Shown here one piece after another: positions 34,417-43,358 of a stretch of DNA of 64,000 bases. Where the stretch lies: the NCBI RefSeq assembly GCF_000484535.1, contig NC_022600.1, forward strand, positions 682,001 to 746,000, written 5' to 3'. Below the pieces are notes generated by a model that worked only from the letters and a program-made list of their open reading frames with translations, searched no databases and was not told where the DNA came from. The stretch comes from Gloeobacter kilaueensis JS1 (GTDB taxonomy: Bacteria > Cyanobacteriota > Cyanobacteriia > Gloeobacterales > Gloeobacteraceae). Position 1 is the stretch's first letter, and every line of letters starts with the position of its first letter. A program made the position numbers and the translations under genes.

Positions 34417-34868
34417 TGGCAAGAAAACGTTTGACCGATCTATTGCGCGAGGGCCAGGATCCAGCCGAGGCCGAGGCTGAAGCCGAACCCTCGCCAGCTC
34501 CTGCCTCCCGGACTGGGCGCTCGCCCCTGACGGCTCTCAAAGCATCGCTAGCCGAAGCTGAGCGGCGCGTCGCGGATCTGCAGGGGCAGCTGCAGGAGCG
34601 CGACGCGGCCCACCGCGCCGAGGTGGAGCGGCTGCACACTGAGCTGGAGAAGGTGCAAAAAGAAGCGCTGCAACTGGCACTCGCCAACACTGCCTTGATC
34701 GAGGAGGTCAACGGCCTGCGCCAGTCGCCTCCGGCCAAAGAGCCAAATGCAAAGTTCCAGCCGCCCCAAAAACAACCGCTGCTGCCCACCTACAAGGTGG
34801 TGCCGCGCCCCATCCAGCGCGCCGGTGAGCCGCGCAACAACAACGACATCCCCTCCTGGTTGCTCTAG
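34416..34868 (+). CDS. coiled-coil partner of the ParA ATPase, candidate McdB
   Basis: A 150-residue protein whose start overlaps the ParA stop by 1 bp (TAATG). The N-terminus [14 protein letters not shown] is basic and is followed by an Ala/Glu/Pro-rich disordered stretch. A long coiled coil (about 45-105) rich in Ala, Glu, Leu and Gln follows, then a Pro/Gln-rich segment. The tail is [10 protein letters not shown] with a Trp three residues from the end. Charged N-terminus, coiled coil, low complexity and a C-terminal Trp are the features reported for McdB, the adaptor that links McdA to carboxysomes and phase-separates. The assignment is inferred from order, architecture and location. Confidence 0.65.
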
Positions 34869-35446
34869 CCCATATAAGGAAGTCTGGCCGCCGTCGCCCG
34901 AATCGCTTCGATATTGGCGAGCAACTGGCCCGTCGCATCCCAGTGGCCACTTAAAAACATCTGGCGCGGAGCGGCGGCCAGCGCCAGCGGCAGGCTCTGC
35001 TGGGGCAGGCGGACCTGGAGCGCTTCGAGGTCGATAGTCAGAATCGTCTCCGGGCTCTGGACGATCGTGCGCTGCAGTTGCTCGACGGTGTCCGCGTCGG
35101 CTGTGAGGCAGGGGATACCGATGGCCAGGCAGTTGCCAAAAAAGATCTCAGCAAAGCTTTCACCTACGATCGCTTGTATACCCCAGCGCGATAGAGCCTG
35201 GGGGGCATGCTCGCGGCTGGAGCCGCAGCCGAAGTTGCGGTTGACTACCAGAATGCGCGCCCCCTGAAAGTGAGGCGCGTCGAAGGGATGGTCCGCCTGC
35301 TGGGTGCGGTCGTCGGCAAAGACCGCCTCCCCCAGGCCATCGAAGCTGATCGAGCGCAGGTAGCGCGCCGGGATGATCCGGTCGGTGTCGATGTCGTTGC
35401 CTGCCAGGGCGATGCCCCGGCCTTCGACAGTCAAGATTTTGCTCAT
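34865..35446 (-). CDS. leuD: 3-isopropylmalate dehydratase small subunit
   Basis: The 193-residue small (swivel) subunit, with LeuC, converts 2-isopropylmalate to 3-isopropylmalate in leucine synthesis. Diagnostic segments are [17 protein letters not shown] and [15 protein letters not shown]. The start at 35446 overlaps the leuC stop by 4 bp (ATGA), so the two subunits are made together. Its stop overlaps by 3 bp the end of the convergent McdB-like gene. Length is typical. Confidence 0.96.
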
Positions 35447-36858
35447 CGCTGGGGCTCCAGCAGGGTGCGCACGTCGGTCACAGCCCCCCGGATGGCCGCC
35501 GCCGCCACCATCGCCGGGCTCATCAGCAGGGTACGACCGGTGGCGGAGCCCTGGCGGCCTTTGAAGTTGCGGTTGGAGGAGGAGGCGCTCAACTGCCGCC
35601 CCACCAGCCGGTCCGGGTTCATCGCCAGGCACATCGAGCAGCCCGGCTCGCGCCACTCAAAACCAGCGGCCAAAAAGATCTCGTGCAGGCCCTCGGCTTC
35701 GGCCTGGCGCTTGACCGCCTCGGATCCGGGCACGACGAAGGCTTTAATACCCGGTGCGACGTGGCGGCCAGAGGCGAGCTTTGCCGCTTCGCGCAGATCC
35801 GACAGGCGGCCATTGGTGCAGCTGCCGATAAAGCAGACATCGACTTTTGTGCCGGCAATCGGCGTGCCCGGCAAAAGATCCATGTAGCGGTAGGCTTCTT
35901 CGGCCAGAGGCCGCTCTTCTTCGGCCAGTTCCTCTGCCCTCGGTACCGCCTCGTCCACGGCAATGCCCTGGCCTGGCGTGATGCCCCAGGTAACGGTCGG
36001 TGCCACCTGCCGGGCGTCGAAGACGACGACATCGTCGTAGCTGGCGTCCGGATCTGATCGCAGGCTTTCCCACCAACTGGTCGCCCGCTCCCAGTCAGAA
36101 TCTTTTGGGGCGAAGGGCCGGTCCTTGAGGTAGGCGTAGGTCGTCGCGTCCGGGTTGACGTAGCCGCAGCGGGCTCCGCCCTCGATCGCCATGTTGCAGA
36201 CGGTCATCCGCTCCTCCATGTTCATCGCCTCGAAGGTGCTGCCCGCAAATTCGTAGGCGTAGCCGACTCCCCCCTTGACCCCGAGCTTGCGGATGATGTG
36301 CAAGATTGCATCCTTGGCGAACACACCGGCGGGCAGGCTGCCGTTCATCTCGACGCGGCGGACCTTGAGCTTGCCCAGGGCAAGAGTCTGGCTTGCGAGC
36401 ACGTCGCGCACCTGGCTGGTGCCGATACCGAAGGCGATCGCCCCAAAGGCACCGTGGGTCGAAGTGTGGCTGTCGCCGCAGGCGATCGTCATCCCCGGCT
36501 GGGTCCATCCCTGCTCTGGGGCGATTACATGTACGATGCCCTGGGAGCCGGAGCCGATGTTGTAAAAGCGAATGCCGTACTCGGCGCAGTTGGTCTCAAG
36601 GGCGCGGATCATCTGCTCGGCCATCGCGTCGGCGAAGGGCCGCTCCTGACCCGCAGTCGGCACAATATGATCGACTGTCGCCACGGTTCTTTGGGGATAG
36701 CGCACCGGCAGACCGCGCTCGCGCAGCATGGCGAACGCCTGGGGACTGGTGACCTCGTGGATCAGGTGCAACCCGATAAATAGCTGCGTCTGCCCCGAGG
36801 GCAAGGTGCCCACCGTGTGCAACTGCCAGACTTTGTCAAATAACGTTCCCCGGCTCAA
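35443..36858 (-). CDS. leuC: 3-isopropylmalate dehydratase large subunit
   Basis: The 471-residue aconitase-family subunit carries the [4Fe-4S] cluster. Cluster cysteines are in FIGSCTNGR and [11 protein letters not shown]. Also typical are [21 protein letters not shown] and [12 protein letters not shown]. The start is TTG ([16 protein letters not shown]), which matches the family N-terminus; no ATG fits. It is followed by leuD with a 4-bp overlap. The 177 bp upstream, shared with recA, contain its promoter. Confidence 0.96.
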   Translation of the reverse strand: MSRGTLFDKVWQLHTVGTLPSGQTQLFIGLHLIHEVTSPQAFAMLRERGLPVRYPQRTVATVDHIVPTAGQERPFADAMAEQMIRALETNCAEYGIRFYNIGSGSQGIVHVIAPEQGWTQPGMTIACGDSHTSTHGAFGAIAFGIGTSQVRDVLASQTLALGKLKVRRVEMNGSLPAGVFAKDAILHIIRKLGVKGGVGYAYEFAGSTFEAMNMEERMTVCNMAIEGGARCGYVNPDATTYAYLKDRPFAPKDSDWERATSWWESLRSDPDASYDDVVVFDARQVAPTVTWGITPGQGIAVDEAVPRAEELAEEERPLAEEAYRYMDLLPGTPIAGTKVDVCFIGSCTNGRLSDLREAAKLASGRHVAPGIKAFVVPGSEAVKRQAEAEGLHEIFLAAGFEWREPGCSMCLAMNPDRLVGRQLSASSSNRNFKGRQGSATGRTLLMSPAMVAAAAIRGAVTDVRTLLEPQR

Positions 36859-37035
36859 GGCGCTGGACTCTCAATACTGCAAGCGCCATTGTAGCCGGGA
36901 GAAACCGAAGAAAATCCAAAACTCTCTACCGGCACCGCACAGACTCGTGCTATACTTGTGAACATTGGTCCACTTCTCAACCGCGCCGAAGCCGGACTCT
37001 TTTAGCATCGGTGCTAGAATCTGGGAGCTATTTCA

Positions 37036-38220
<1,185 letters not shown>

Positions 38221-38238
38221 CAAACTCCACCTCAGTAG

Positions 38239-38261
38239 ACCCCGGCTCTGCCGGGGTTTTT
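38239..38261 (+). terminator. rho-independent terminator after recA
   Basis: CCCCGG-CTCTG-CCGGGG forms a 6-bp GC stem followed by TTTTT, 20 bp after the recA stop. Confidence 0.88.
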
Positions 38262-38410
38262 GCGTTCCAGCCGATCCCTAGGAAAATCTATCGTTCTGGC
38301 GGGGCGAGCCGTCAGGCCCCTTAGGATCGAGACGCGACACAAAGTGGCCTGGGATACCGTTCGATCGCCCCCAGAAGTGGGTAACTTAGAAGAAGTAGAG
38401 TGGTTGCGCA

Positions 38411-38707
38411 ATGAACCTCAAATTTGTCAGACACCTCGCGGAATCCTTCAACTCTGTCCAGCTCGAAGCGCAGATCCACCGGATCGAAGAACAGTACTTT
38501 CAAAGCCCGCTCGATAGCCAGACCCAGCTTCTCGACACGGTGGGCGACTATCTCAAGGCGCTCGATGTGCGCATCCAGATGGAGCGCGACGGCGTCGATG
38601 AGGCGGCTGCCCTGCGGGATCTGGCGCGCCGGATGCGCCAGCTGAGTGCCAACAAGCCCTACAGCGAGTGGCTGGACGAAGCACCGACCCTCACCCAGCG
38701 CGCTTAA
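38411..38707 (+). CDS. hypothetical protein
   Basis: A 98-residue, mostly helical soluble protein that I do not recognise. It begins MNLKFVRHLAESFNSVQLEA and is rich in charged residues and Leu, with DYLKALDVRIQMERDGVDEA in the middle. There is no membrane segment or Cys. It follows recA by 190 bp, beyond a terminator, and converges with the ComEA-like gene. Confidence 0.6.
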   Translation: MNLKFVRHLAESFNSVQLEAQIHRIEEQYFQSPLDSQTQLLDTVGDYLKALDVRIQMERDGVDEAAALRDLARRMRQLSANKPYSEWLDEAPTLTQRA

Positions 38708-38722
38708 AACCGAGCAGCCGTC

Positions 38723-39079
38723 CTAGAGCGCCAGTTGTGGCTTGAGCCTGTCGAACTGCTTGGAGCTGAGCACTTTTTTGCTCACCAGTTCATCGAGGCT
38801 CTTATAGGGCCGGGCGGCGATGATCTTTTTGGCTGTCGCTGCGCCGATGCCCTTGACCTGCTGCAGTTCTTTGCTGGTGGCGGTGTTGACGTTGACGACG
38901 ACGGTGGTAGATTTGGTGGATTTTTTTGACCCAGGGGTCGTTGTCGTCGTTGTCGTGCTGGTGGTCGCAGGGGTGCTGGTCTGGGCCAGCACAGGCAGAG
39001 GAGCAAGGGACACCAGCGCGAGCAGGAGTGCTGCCAAACGATGCTTCTTAAACACGGCCAACTTCTCCCAAAAAAGCAT
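38723..39079 (-). CDS. ComEA-like exported helix-hairpin-helix protein
   Basis: The 118-residue protein has a signal peptide (KHRLAALLLALVSLAPLPVLAQ). A Thr-rich linker (TSTPATTSTTTTTTTPGSKK) follows, then a ComEA-type HhH DNA-binding domain (VNVNTATSKELQQVKGIGAA). In competence systems ComEA holds incoming double-stranded DNA on the outside of the inner membrane. No ComEC gene is nearby, so a role in natural transformation is inferred from the domain only. Confidence 0.82.
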   Translation of the reverse strand: MLFWEKLAVFKKHRLAALLLALVSLAPLPVLAQTSTPATTSTTTTTTTPGSKKSTKSTTVVVNVNTATSKELQQVKGIGAATAKKIIAARPYKSLDELVSKKVLSSKQFDRLKPQLAL

Positions 39080-39228
39080 GATCTCTATAGATGCCTGAGC
39101 GATAGGAAGCGAGCGTGACAGTGCGATGAAGCTGGTTTGTCGATGCGTGTCCAGCCCCTTGCCGGAGAGCAGCCGGTTCTGTGGCAGAATAGATCGTAAT
39201 CCCGATTGGGTTGGGGTGGGATTCGGCG

Positions 39229-39690
39229 ATGACTCTCGATGTCTCGGGCGCGCAGCTTGCTGCCATCCGCGCCCACGGTGAGCGCACGTACCCGCGCGAG
39301 TGCTGCGGCCTGCTATTAGGCAGTTTTGAGAAGGGCGATAAAAAGCGTCTCGTCGAGGCGTATGCCGTCGAGAACACCTGGCAAGGAGCGGGAGAATTTG
39401 GCTTGGGCGACGGTCAGGGCGAGGAGCGGCGCTTTTTGATTACGCCGGAGGATTACCGGGCTGGTGAGCGCTACGCCCGCGAGCGGGGGCTCGAAGTGAT
39501 CGGCACCTATCACTCCCACCCCGACCATCCGGCCCGCCCGTCGGAGTTTGACCGGGGAAACGCCTGGCCGGTCTACTCTTACATCATCGTCTCGGTGCAG
39601 AATGGTCGGGCGGCTGATCTGACTAGCTGGACGCTCGACGACGAGCGGCAATTTCAATCTGAAACAATTTGTCGGACCACGGAGGTCTAA
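39229..39690 (+). CDS. JAMM/MPN+ metallopeptidase, M67 family (Mec+-like)
   Basis: The 153-residue zinc protease has the complete JAMM signature: Glu in YPRECCGLLLGS and HSHPDHPARPSEFD, giving the His-His-Asp zinc ligands and catalytic Ser. M67/Mec+ proteins act on ubiquitin-like sulfur carriers; in mycobacteria Mec cleaves cysteine from CysO. The start at 39229 is preferred to an in-frame TTG at 39211. The sulfur-carrier gene starts 2 bp after the stop and an E1-like gene follows that, so the three form one operon. Confidence 0.88.
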   Translation: MTLDVSGAQLAAIRAHGERTYPRECCGLLLGSFEKGDKKRLVEAYAVENTWQGAGEFGLGDGQGEERRFLITPEDYRAGERYARERGLEVIGTYHSHPDHPARPSEFDRGNAWPVYSYIIVSVQNGRAADLTSWTLDDERQFQSETICRTTEV

Positions 39691-39692
39691 GC

Positions 39693-39971
39693 ATGGGTGT
39701 AAAAGTTTTGATTCCTGCGCCGTTGCGCCGCTACGCAGGCGATCAAGAGAGTCTGGAACTGGAGGGGGCAAGCGTCGGCGAGGTACTCGACGATCTGACG
39801 GGCCGTTACGGCGAACTCAAAAAGCACCTCTACAGCGAAGACGGCAAACTGCGCAACTTCGTCAACGTCTACGTCAACGACGAGGACATCCGGCACCTGC
39901 AGCAGCAGGGCACCGCTGTCCAATCCACCGACATCATCAGTATCGTGCCTTCGATCGCAGGAGGCGATTAG
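39693..39971 (+). CDS. MoaD/ThiS/CysO-like sulfur carrier with a Gly-Gly-Asp end
   Basis: The 92-residue beta-grasp protein resembles MoaD, ThiS and CysO (VLIPAPLRRYAGDQESLEL, FVNVYVNDEDIRHL, IISIVPSIAGGD). Carriers normally end in a free Gly-Gly, which is adenylated and thiocarboxylated. Here one Asp follows, so the active end is masked and may need removal, probably by the M67 protease encoded just upstream. It lies between the protease and the E1-like activating enzyme, with gaps of 2 and 3 bp. The product pathway may be cysteine, thiamine or molybdopterin synthesis. Confidence 0.85.
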   Translation: MGVKVLIPAPLRRYAGDQESLELEGASVGEVLDDLTGRYGELKKHLYSEDGKLRNFVNVYVNDEDIRHLQQQGTAVQSTDIISIVPSIAGGD

Positions 39972-39974
39972 GCC

Positions 39975-41162
39975 ATGCTCAATCCGGATACGACGACCAT
40001 CGAACTTTCTAAAGACGAAATCGAGCGCTACTCGCGCCATCTCATCCTGCCGGAGGTGGGGCTGGAGGGTCAAAAAAAGCTCAAGGCCGCCTCGGTGCTC
40101 TGCGTCGGCACCGGTGGTCTTGGCGCACCGCTCACGATGTATCTGGCTGCCGCCGGCATCGGTCGCATCGGTCTGGTCGATTTTGACGTGGTCGATGCGA
40201 GCAACCTCCAGCGCCAGATCATCCACGGCACCTCCTGGATCGGCAGGCCAAAGATCGACTCGGCCACCGACCGGCTCAAGGAGATCAACCCGTACCTGCT
40301 CGTCGATCGCTGGCCAGTGCGCCTTTCAAGCGAGAACGCCCTCGACATCGGCCAGCACTACGATCTGATCATCGACGGCACCGACAACTTTCCGACCCGC
40401 TATCTGGTCAACGACGCCTGCGTGCTTTTGGGTAAACCCAACGTCTACGGCTCGATCTTCCGCTTCGAGGGCCAGGCGACGGTCTTTCACTACGAGGACG
40501 GTCCCTGCTACCGCTGCCTCTATCCGGAGCCGCCGCCGCCGGGCCTGGTTCCCAGCTGCGCCGAGGGTGGCGTGCTGGGCATTTTGCCTGGCATCATCGG
40601 CGTCATCCAGGCGACCGAGGCGGTCAAGATCATCCTGGGCATCGGCACGACGCTCAAGGGCCGACTGATGCTCTACGATGCGTTAAATATGAAGTTCCGC
40701 GAGCTAAAGCTGCGGCGGAACCCCGAGTGCCCGGTGTGCGGCGACCATCCGACCGTCACCGCCCTCATCGACTACGAAGAATTCTGCGGCATCCCGCAGG
40801 CCCGCGCCGAAGAAGAGAAAACCCAATCTGCCATGCAAGAAATCACCGCCGCCGAACTTAAAGATCTCCTCGATCACAGGGTCGATGTGGTCGTCGTCGA
40901 TGTGCGCAACCCCGACGAATTTGCCGCCGCCCGCATTCCCGGCACCACCTTGATTCCGCTACCTGAGATCGAGAACGGTCCTGGCGTCGAGAAGGTGCGC
41001 GCACTGGTCAACGGCTCGCAACTGATCGTCCACTGCCGCAGCGGGATGCGTTCGGCCAAAGCCCTGCAGATTTTAGAGCGCTCCGGCATCGAGGGCAAGA
41101 ACCTCAAAGGCGGCATCCACGCCTGGTCCGACGAAGTCGATCCGAGCGTGCCCAAGGTGTAA
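39975..41162 (+). CDS. moeB: E1-like sulfur-carrier adenylyltransferase with rhodanese domain (MoeB/MoeZ type)
   Basis: The 395-residue enzyme activates a sulfur-carrier protein by adenylating its C-terminal Gly. The ThiF/MoeB domain (about 12-270) has VGTGGLGAPLTMYLAAAGIG and DGTDNFPTRYLVNDA, and Cys pairs CYRC and CPVCG bind zinc. A C-terminal rhodanese domain (about 290-392) has the active Cys in VHCRSGMRSAKAL and would deliver sulfur. It is third in the protease-carrier-E1 operon. MoeZ in mycobacteria has this same two-domain form and serves CysO as well as MoaD. Confidence 0.93.
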   Translation: MLNPDTTTIELSKDEIERYSRHLILPEVGLEGQKKLKAASVLCVGTGGLGAPLTMYLAAAGIGRIGLVDFDVVDASNLQRQIIHGTSWIGRPKIDSATDRLKEINPYLLVDRWPVRLSSENALDIGQHYDLIIDGTDNFPTRYLVNDACVLLGKPNVYGSIFRFEGQATVFHYEDGPCYRCLYPEPPPPGLVPSCAEGGVLGILPGIIGVIQATEAVKIILGIGTTLKGRLMLYDALNMKFRELKLRRNPECPVCGDHPTVTALIDYEEFCGIPQARAEEEKTQSAMQEITAAELKDLLDHRVDVVVVDVRNPDEFAAARIPGTTLIPLPEIENGPGVEKVRALVNGSQLIVHCRSGMRSAKALQILERSGIEGKNLKGGIHAWSDEVDPSVPKV

Positions 41163-41180
41163 AAACCCACGCGGGTTTCG
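41160..41180 (-). terminator. hairpin between convergent genes
   Basis: AAACCC-ACGC-GGGTTT (41163-41178) lies right after the moeB stop. Read on the minus strand it is followed by a T run, so it can terminate the repeat-protein gene at 41221. In the plus direction a T tract is lacking. Confidence 0.5.
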
Positions 41181-41220
41181 CAGTTCCCTGGGCTGTGAAA
41201 CTTTCTGTCGCGGCAGGGCT

Positions 41221-41946
41221 CTATTCGTCGCCGCCAAAGAAGTCGGTGACGCTGTCCCAGGCGTCGCTCGCCGCATCCGATACGGTGTCGTAAGCGTCTG
41301 AAGCCGTTTCACTGACCGTGTCATAGGCGTCAGAAGCAGCGTCGCTGACCGTGTCATAGGCATCGGAAGCAGCATCACTGGCCGTGTCGTAGGCGTCCGA
41401 GGCTGTGCCACTGACGGTATCCCAGACGTCGGAAGCCGCGTCGCTGACGGTGTCGTAGGTGTCGGAAGCAGCACCACTCGCTGTATCCCAGACGTCGGAG
41501 GCGGCATCGCTGACGGTATCGTAGGTGTCAGAAGCGTAATCCTTGGCCGTATCCCAGGCGTCGGAGGCCGTGTCACTCACGCTGTCCCAGGCGTTGCTGG
41601 CTGTGTCCGAAATCGTTTCCCAGGCTCCTTTGCCCATTTCGCCCACGCCACTCAGGTAGTTGCCGTCGTCGAAGTCTTTTGCTGCCTCGTAGGAGTGTTC
41701 CTCGCCCACCAGACCCATCAATCCGTCGGAGATTGTATCGCTTATTGCTCCACCGGTTGCGTGCTCAAGGCCAACCCCGATCGCTGCCCCCGCCGCTCCT
41801 GCCACTAAGACTGCGCCACCTACCACCCCTGCAGTCGCAGCGGCGGCACCTGCAGCACCGGCTCCCATCAGGCCGGCACCCAGCGCTCCAACACCGGTGA
41901 GCGTTTCCATGACGCCCTGCTCGGTCTTGTCGTTTTGCTCAGACAT
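41221..41946 (-). CDS. acidic protein of eleven 11-residue repeats
   Basis: The 241-residue protein starts with a short polar segment. A Gly/Ala-rich hydrophobic stretch (about 15-65) could insert in a membrane. The region from 113 to 233 consists of exactly eleven 11-residue repeats with consensus SDAASDAYDTV; position 8 is always Trp or Tyr. The tail is TDFFGGDE. Eleven-residue periodicity gives extended amphipathic helices, as in LEA group 3 proteins and alpha-synuclein, so lipid binding or desiccation protection is possible. The repeat is strongly acidic, unlike the Lys-rich LEA repeat. Family not recognised. Convergent with moeB. Confidence 0.85.
   Translation of the reverse strand: MSEQNDKTEQGVMETLTGVGALGAGLMGAGAAGAAAATAGVVGGAVLVAGAAGAAIGVGLEHATGGAISDTISDGLMGLVGEEHSYEAAKDFDDGNYLSGVGEMGKGAWETISDTASNAWDSVSDTASDAWDTAKDYASDTYDTVSDAASDVWDTASGAASDTYDTVSDAASDVWDTVSGTASDAYDTASDAASDAYDTVSDAASDAYDTVSETASDAYDTVSDAASDAWDSVTDFFGGDE
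41248..41610 (-). repeat. eleven tandem 33-bp coding repeats
   Basis: The region codes for the eleven 11-residue units of the protein at 41221-41946. DNA copies are imperfect, several pairs differing at a few bases. It is a coding tandem array, not a CRISPR. Confidence 0.9.
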
Positions 41947-42291
41947 TTCTTGACTCCCTGTGAGGACTGTTTGTGGATATTCAATAGTCCGCGCCCGGCC
42001 CCGCGTTTTGAAAGTGCAAGGATCTGTAATTTTTCTTCAGCAATCATCTGGCCAGGGCAACGTGGCGCTCCTGTTCGTTTGGTAGGTCGTCGCCAAACGG
42101 TTTATGCAGCGGCTGGATATTTCTAAGATCGAAGTAGTTCTCCCGTGCATCGATCGTTGCGATTGGCTGGAGACACCCGCAGCGGTCGGCACCGACGCAG
42201 ACTGTTGCATTGTGTAAACAGGCAATGATGCCGGTCGGGCTTCGATGTAATGTGAACACGGCGCTCACCTGAATCAAGAAAGGTTAACTGC
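41947..42291. other. intergenic region upstream of psaE
   Basis: About 345 bp between two divergent genes. It holds the promoters of psaE and the repeat-protein gene. A hairpin CGTTTGG-N10-CCAAACG lies at 42076-42099; role unknown. No gene is supported. Confidence 0.45.
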
Positions 42292-42489
42292 ATGGCGATT
42301 GAGAGAGGGGCCAAGGTCCGCATCCTGCGCAAGGAATCCTACTGGTATCGCGATGTCGGTACGGTTGCATCGATCGACAAAAACGAGAAGACGATCTACC
42401 CGGTGACGGTGCGCTTCGAGAAGGTCAACTACTCGGGGCTCAACACCAACAACTTCGGCGTCAGCGAACTGGAAGAAGTCGAAGCTTAG
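42292..42489 (+). CDS. psaE: photosystem I subunit IV
   Basis: The 65-residue SH3-like stromal subunit helps ferredoxin dock on photosystem I and supports cyclic electron flow. Diagnostic segments are [40 protein letters not shown] and [13 protein letters not shown] lies 8 bp upstream. Length is normal. The stop codon overlaps the mutM GTG by 1 bp (TAGTG), which makes photosynthesis and DNA repair genes co-transcribed. psaE next to mutM is also seen in other cyanobacteria as far as I recall. Confidence 0.96.
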   Translation: MAIERGAKVRILRKESYWYRDVGTVASIDKNEKTIYPVTVRFEKVNYSGLNTNNFGVSELEEVEA

Positions 42490-43331
42490 TGCCCGAACTG
42501 CCCGAAGTCGAGACGCTCAGGCGCGATCTACTCATCTATTTACCTGGCGAGCAGATAAAAGATGTGGAGGTGTTGCGCGCCGCCTCTGTGGGCTACCCGC
42601 CGGACCCGGTGGCTTTTGCGGCTGCTCTTGTCGGTCAGATCTTTGGCGAGCGGATGGTCCGGCGCGGCAAGTACCTGCTGCTATTTTTTGAAAGTGGCGA
42701 CGCGCTCGGGGTGCATCTGCGCATGTCTGGCCGGTTGCTCTGGCGCTCTGCGGACGCACCGCTTGAGGTACACACGCGGGTGCGCCTGTTCTTAAATAGC
42801 GGCCACGAGTTGCGCTTTGAAGATCTGCGCGTCTTTGGCAGGCTGTGGTTCGTTCCGGCAGCTGTAGCTTCAGAGCAGGTGGTGACAGGATTGACGCGCC
42901 TCGGGCCGGAGCCATTCTCGGCGGAATTTAGTGGCGATTATCTGATCGAACGTCTGCGCCGCCGCAAGCAGCCAATCAAGACGGCCCTGCTCGATCAGAG
43001 CCTGGTGGCGGGGGTGGGGAACATCTACGCCGACGAAGCGCTCTTTATCAGTGGCATCGACCCGACGATCTCGGCGCACAAACTGACCGGAGCGGCGATC
43101 GAGCGCCTGCGGCAGGCGGTCATCCGGGTTCTGGAGCAGGGGATTGCCCAGCGGGGCACCACCCTGCGCAACTACACCGACGCCCAGGGGGTCAACGGCA
43201 ACTACGCCGGCGGTGCCTGGGTCTACGGGCGGCGGGGTGAACCCTGCCGCAACTGTGGAACACCGATCGAGCGCGTGCGCCTGGCAGGCCGCTCGACGCA
43301 CTTCTGTCCAGCCTGCCAGCGCGTACAATAA
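42489..43331 (+). CDS. mutM: formamidopyrimidine-DNA glycosylase
   Basis: The 280-residue bifunctional glycosylase removes 8-oxoguanine and formamidopyrimidines and cuts the abasic site. The N-terminal PELPEVET (catalytic Pro and Glu), Lys in RRGKYLLL, LHLRMSGR-like GVHLRMSGRLLW and the H2TH segment GVGNIYADEALF are present. The C-terminal zinc finger is CRNCGTPIERVR...CPACQ. The GTG start overlaps the psaE stop. Length is normal (270-280). Confidence 0.96.
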   Translation: MPELPEVETLRRDLLIYLPGEQIKDVEVLRAASVGYPPDPVAFAAALVGQIFGERMVRRGKYLLLFFESGDALGVHLRMSGRLLWRSADAPLEVHTRVRLFLNSGHELRFEDLRVFGRLWFVPAAVASEQVVTGLTRLGPEPFSAEFSGDYLIERLRRRKQPIKTALLDQSLVAGVGNIYADEALFISGIDPTISAHKLTGAAIERLRQAVIRVLEQGIAQRGTTLRNYTDAQGVNGNYAGGAWVYGRRGEPCRNCGTPIERVRLAGRSTHFCPACQRVQ

Positions 43332-43358
43332 AGCATCTCAGCGGCAAAGTTTCTGGCA

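Noticed and set aside
41248-41610. Regular repeats that could look like a CRISPR array
   Set aside because: The units are contiguous 33-bp coding repeats with no spacers and lie in a continuous frame of a minus-strand protein.
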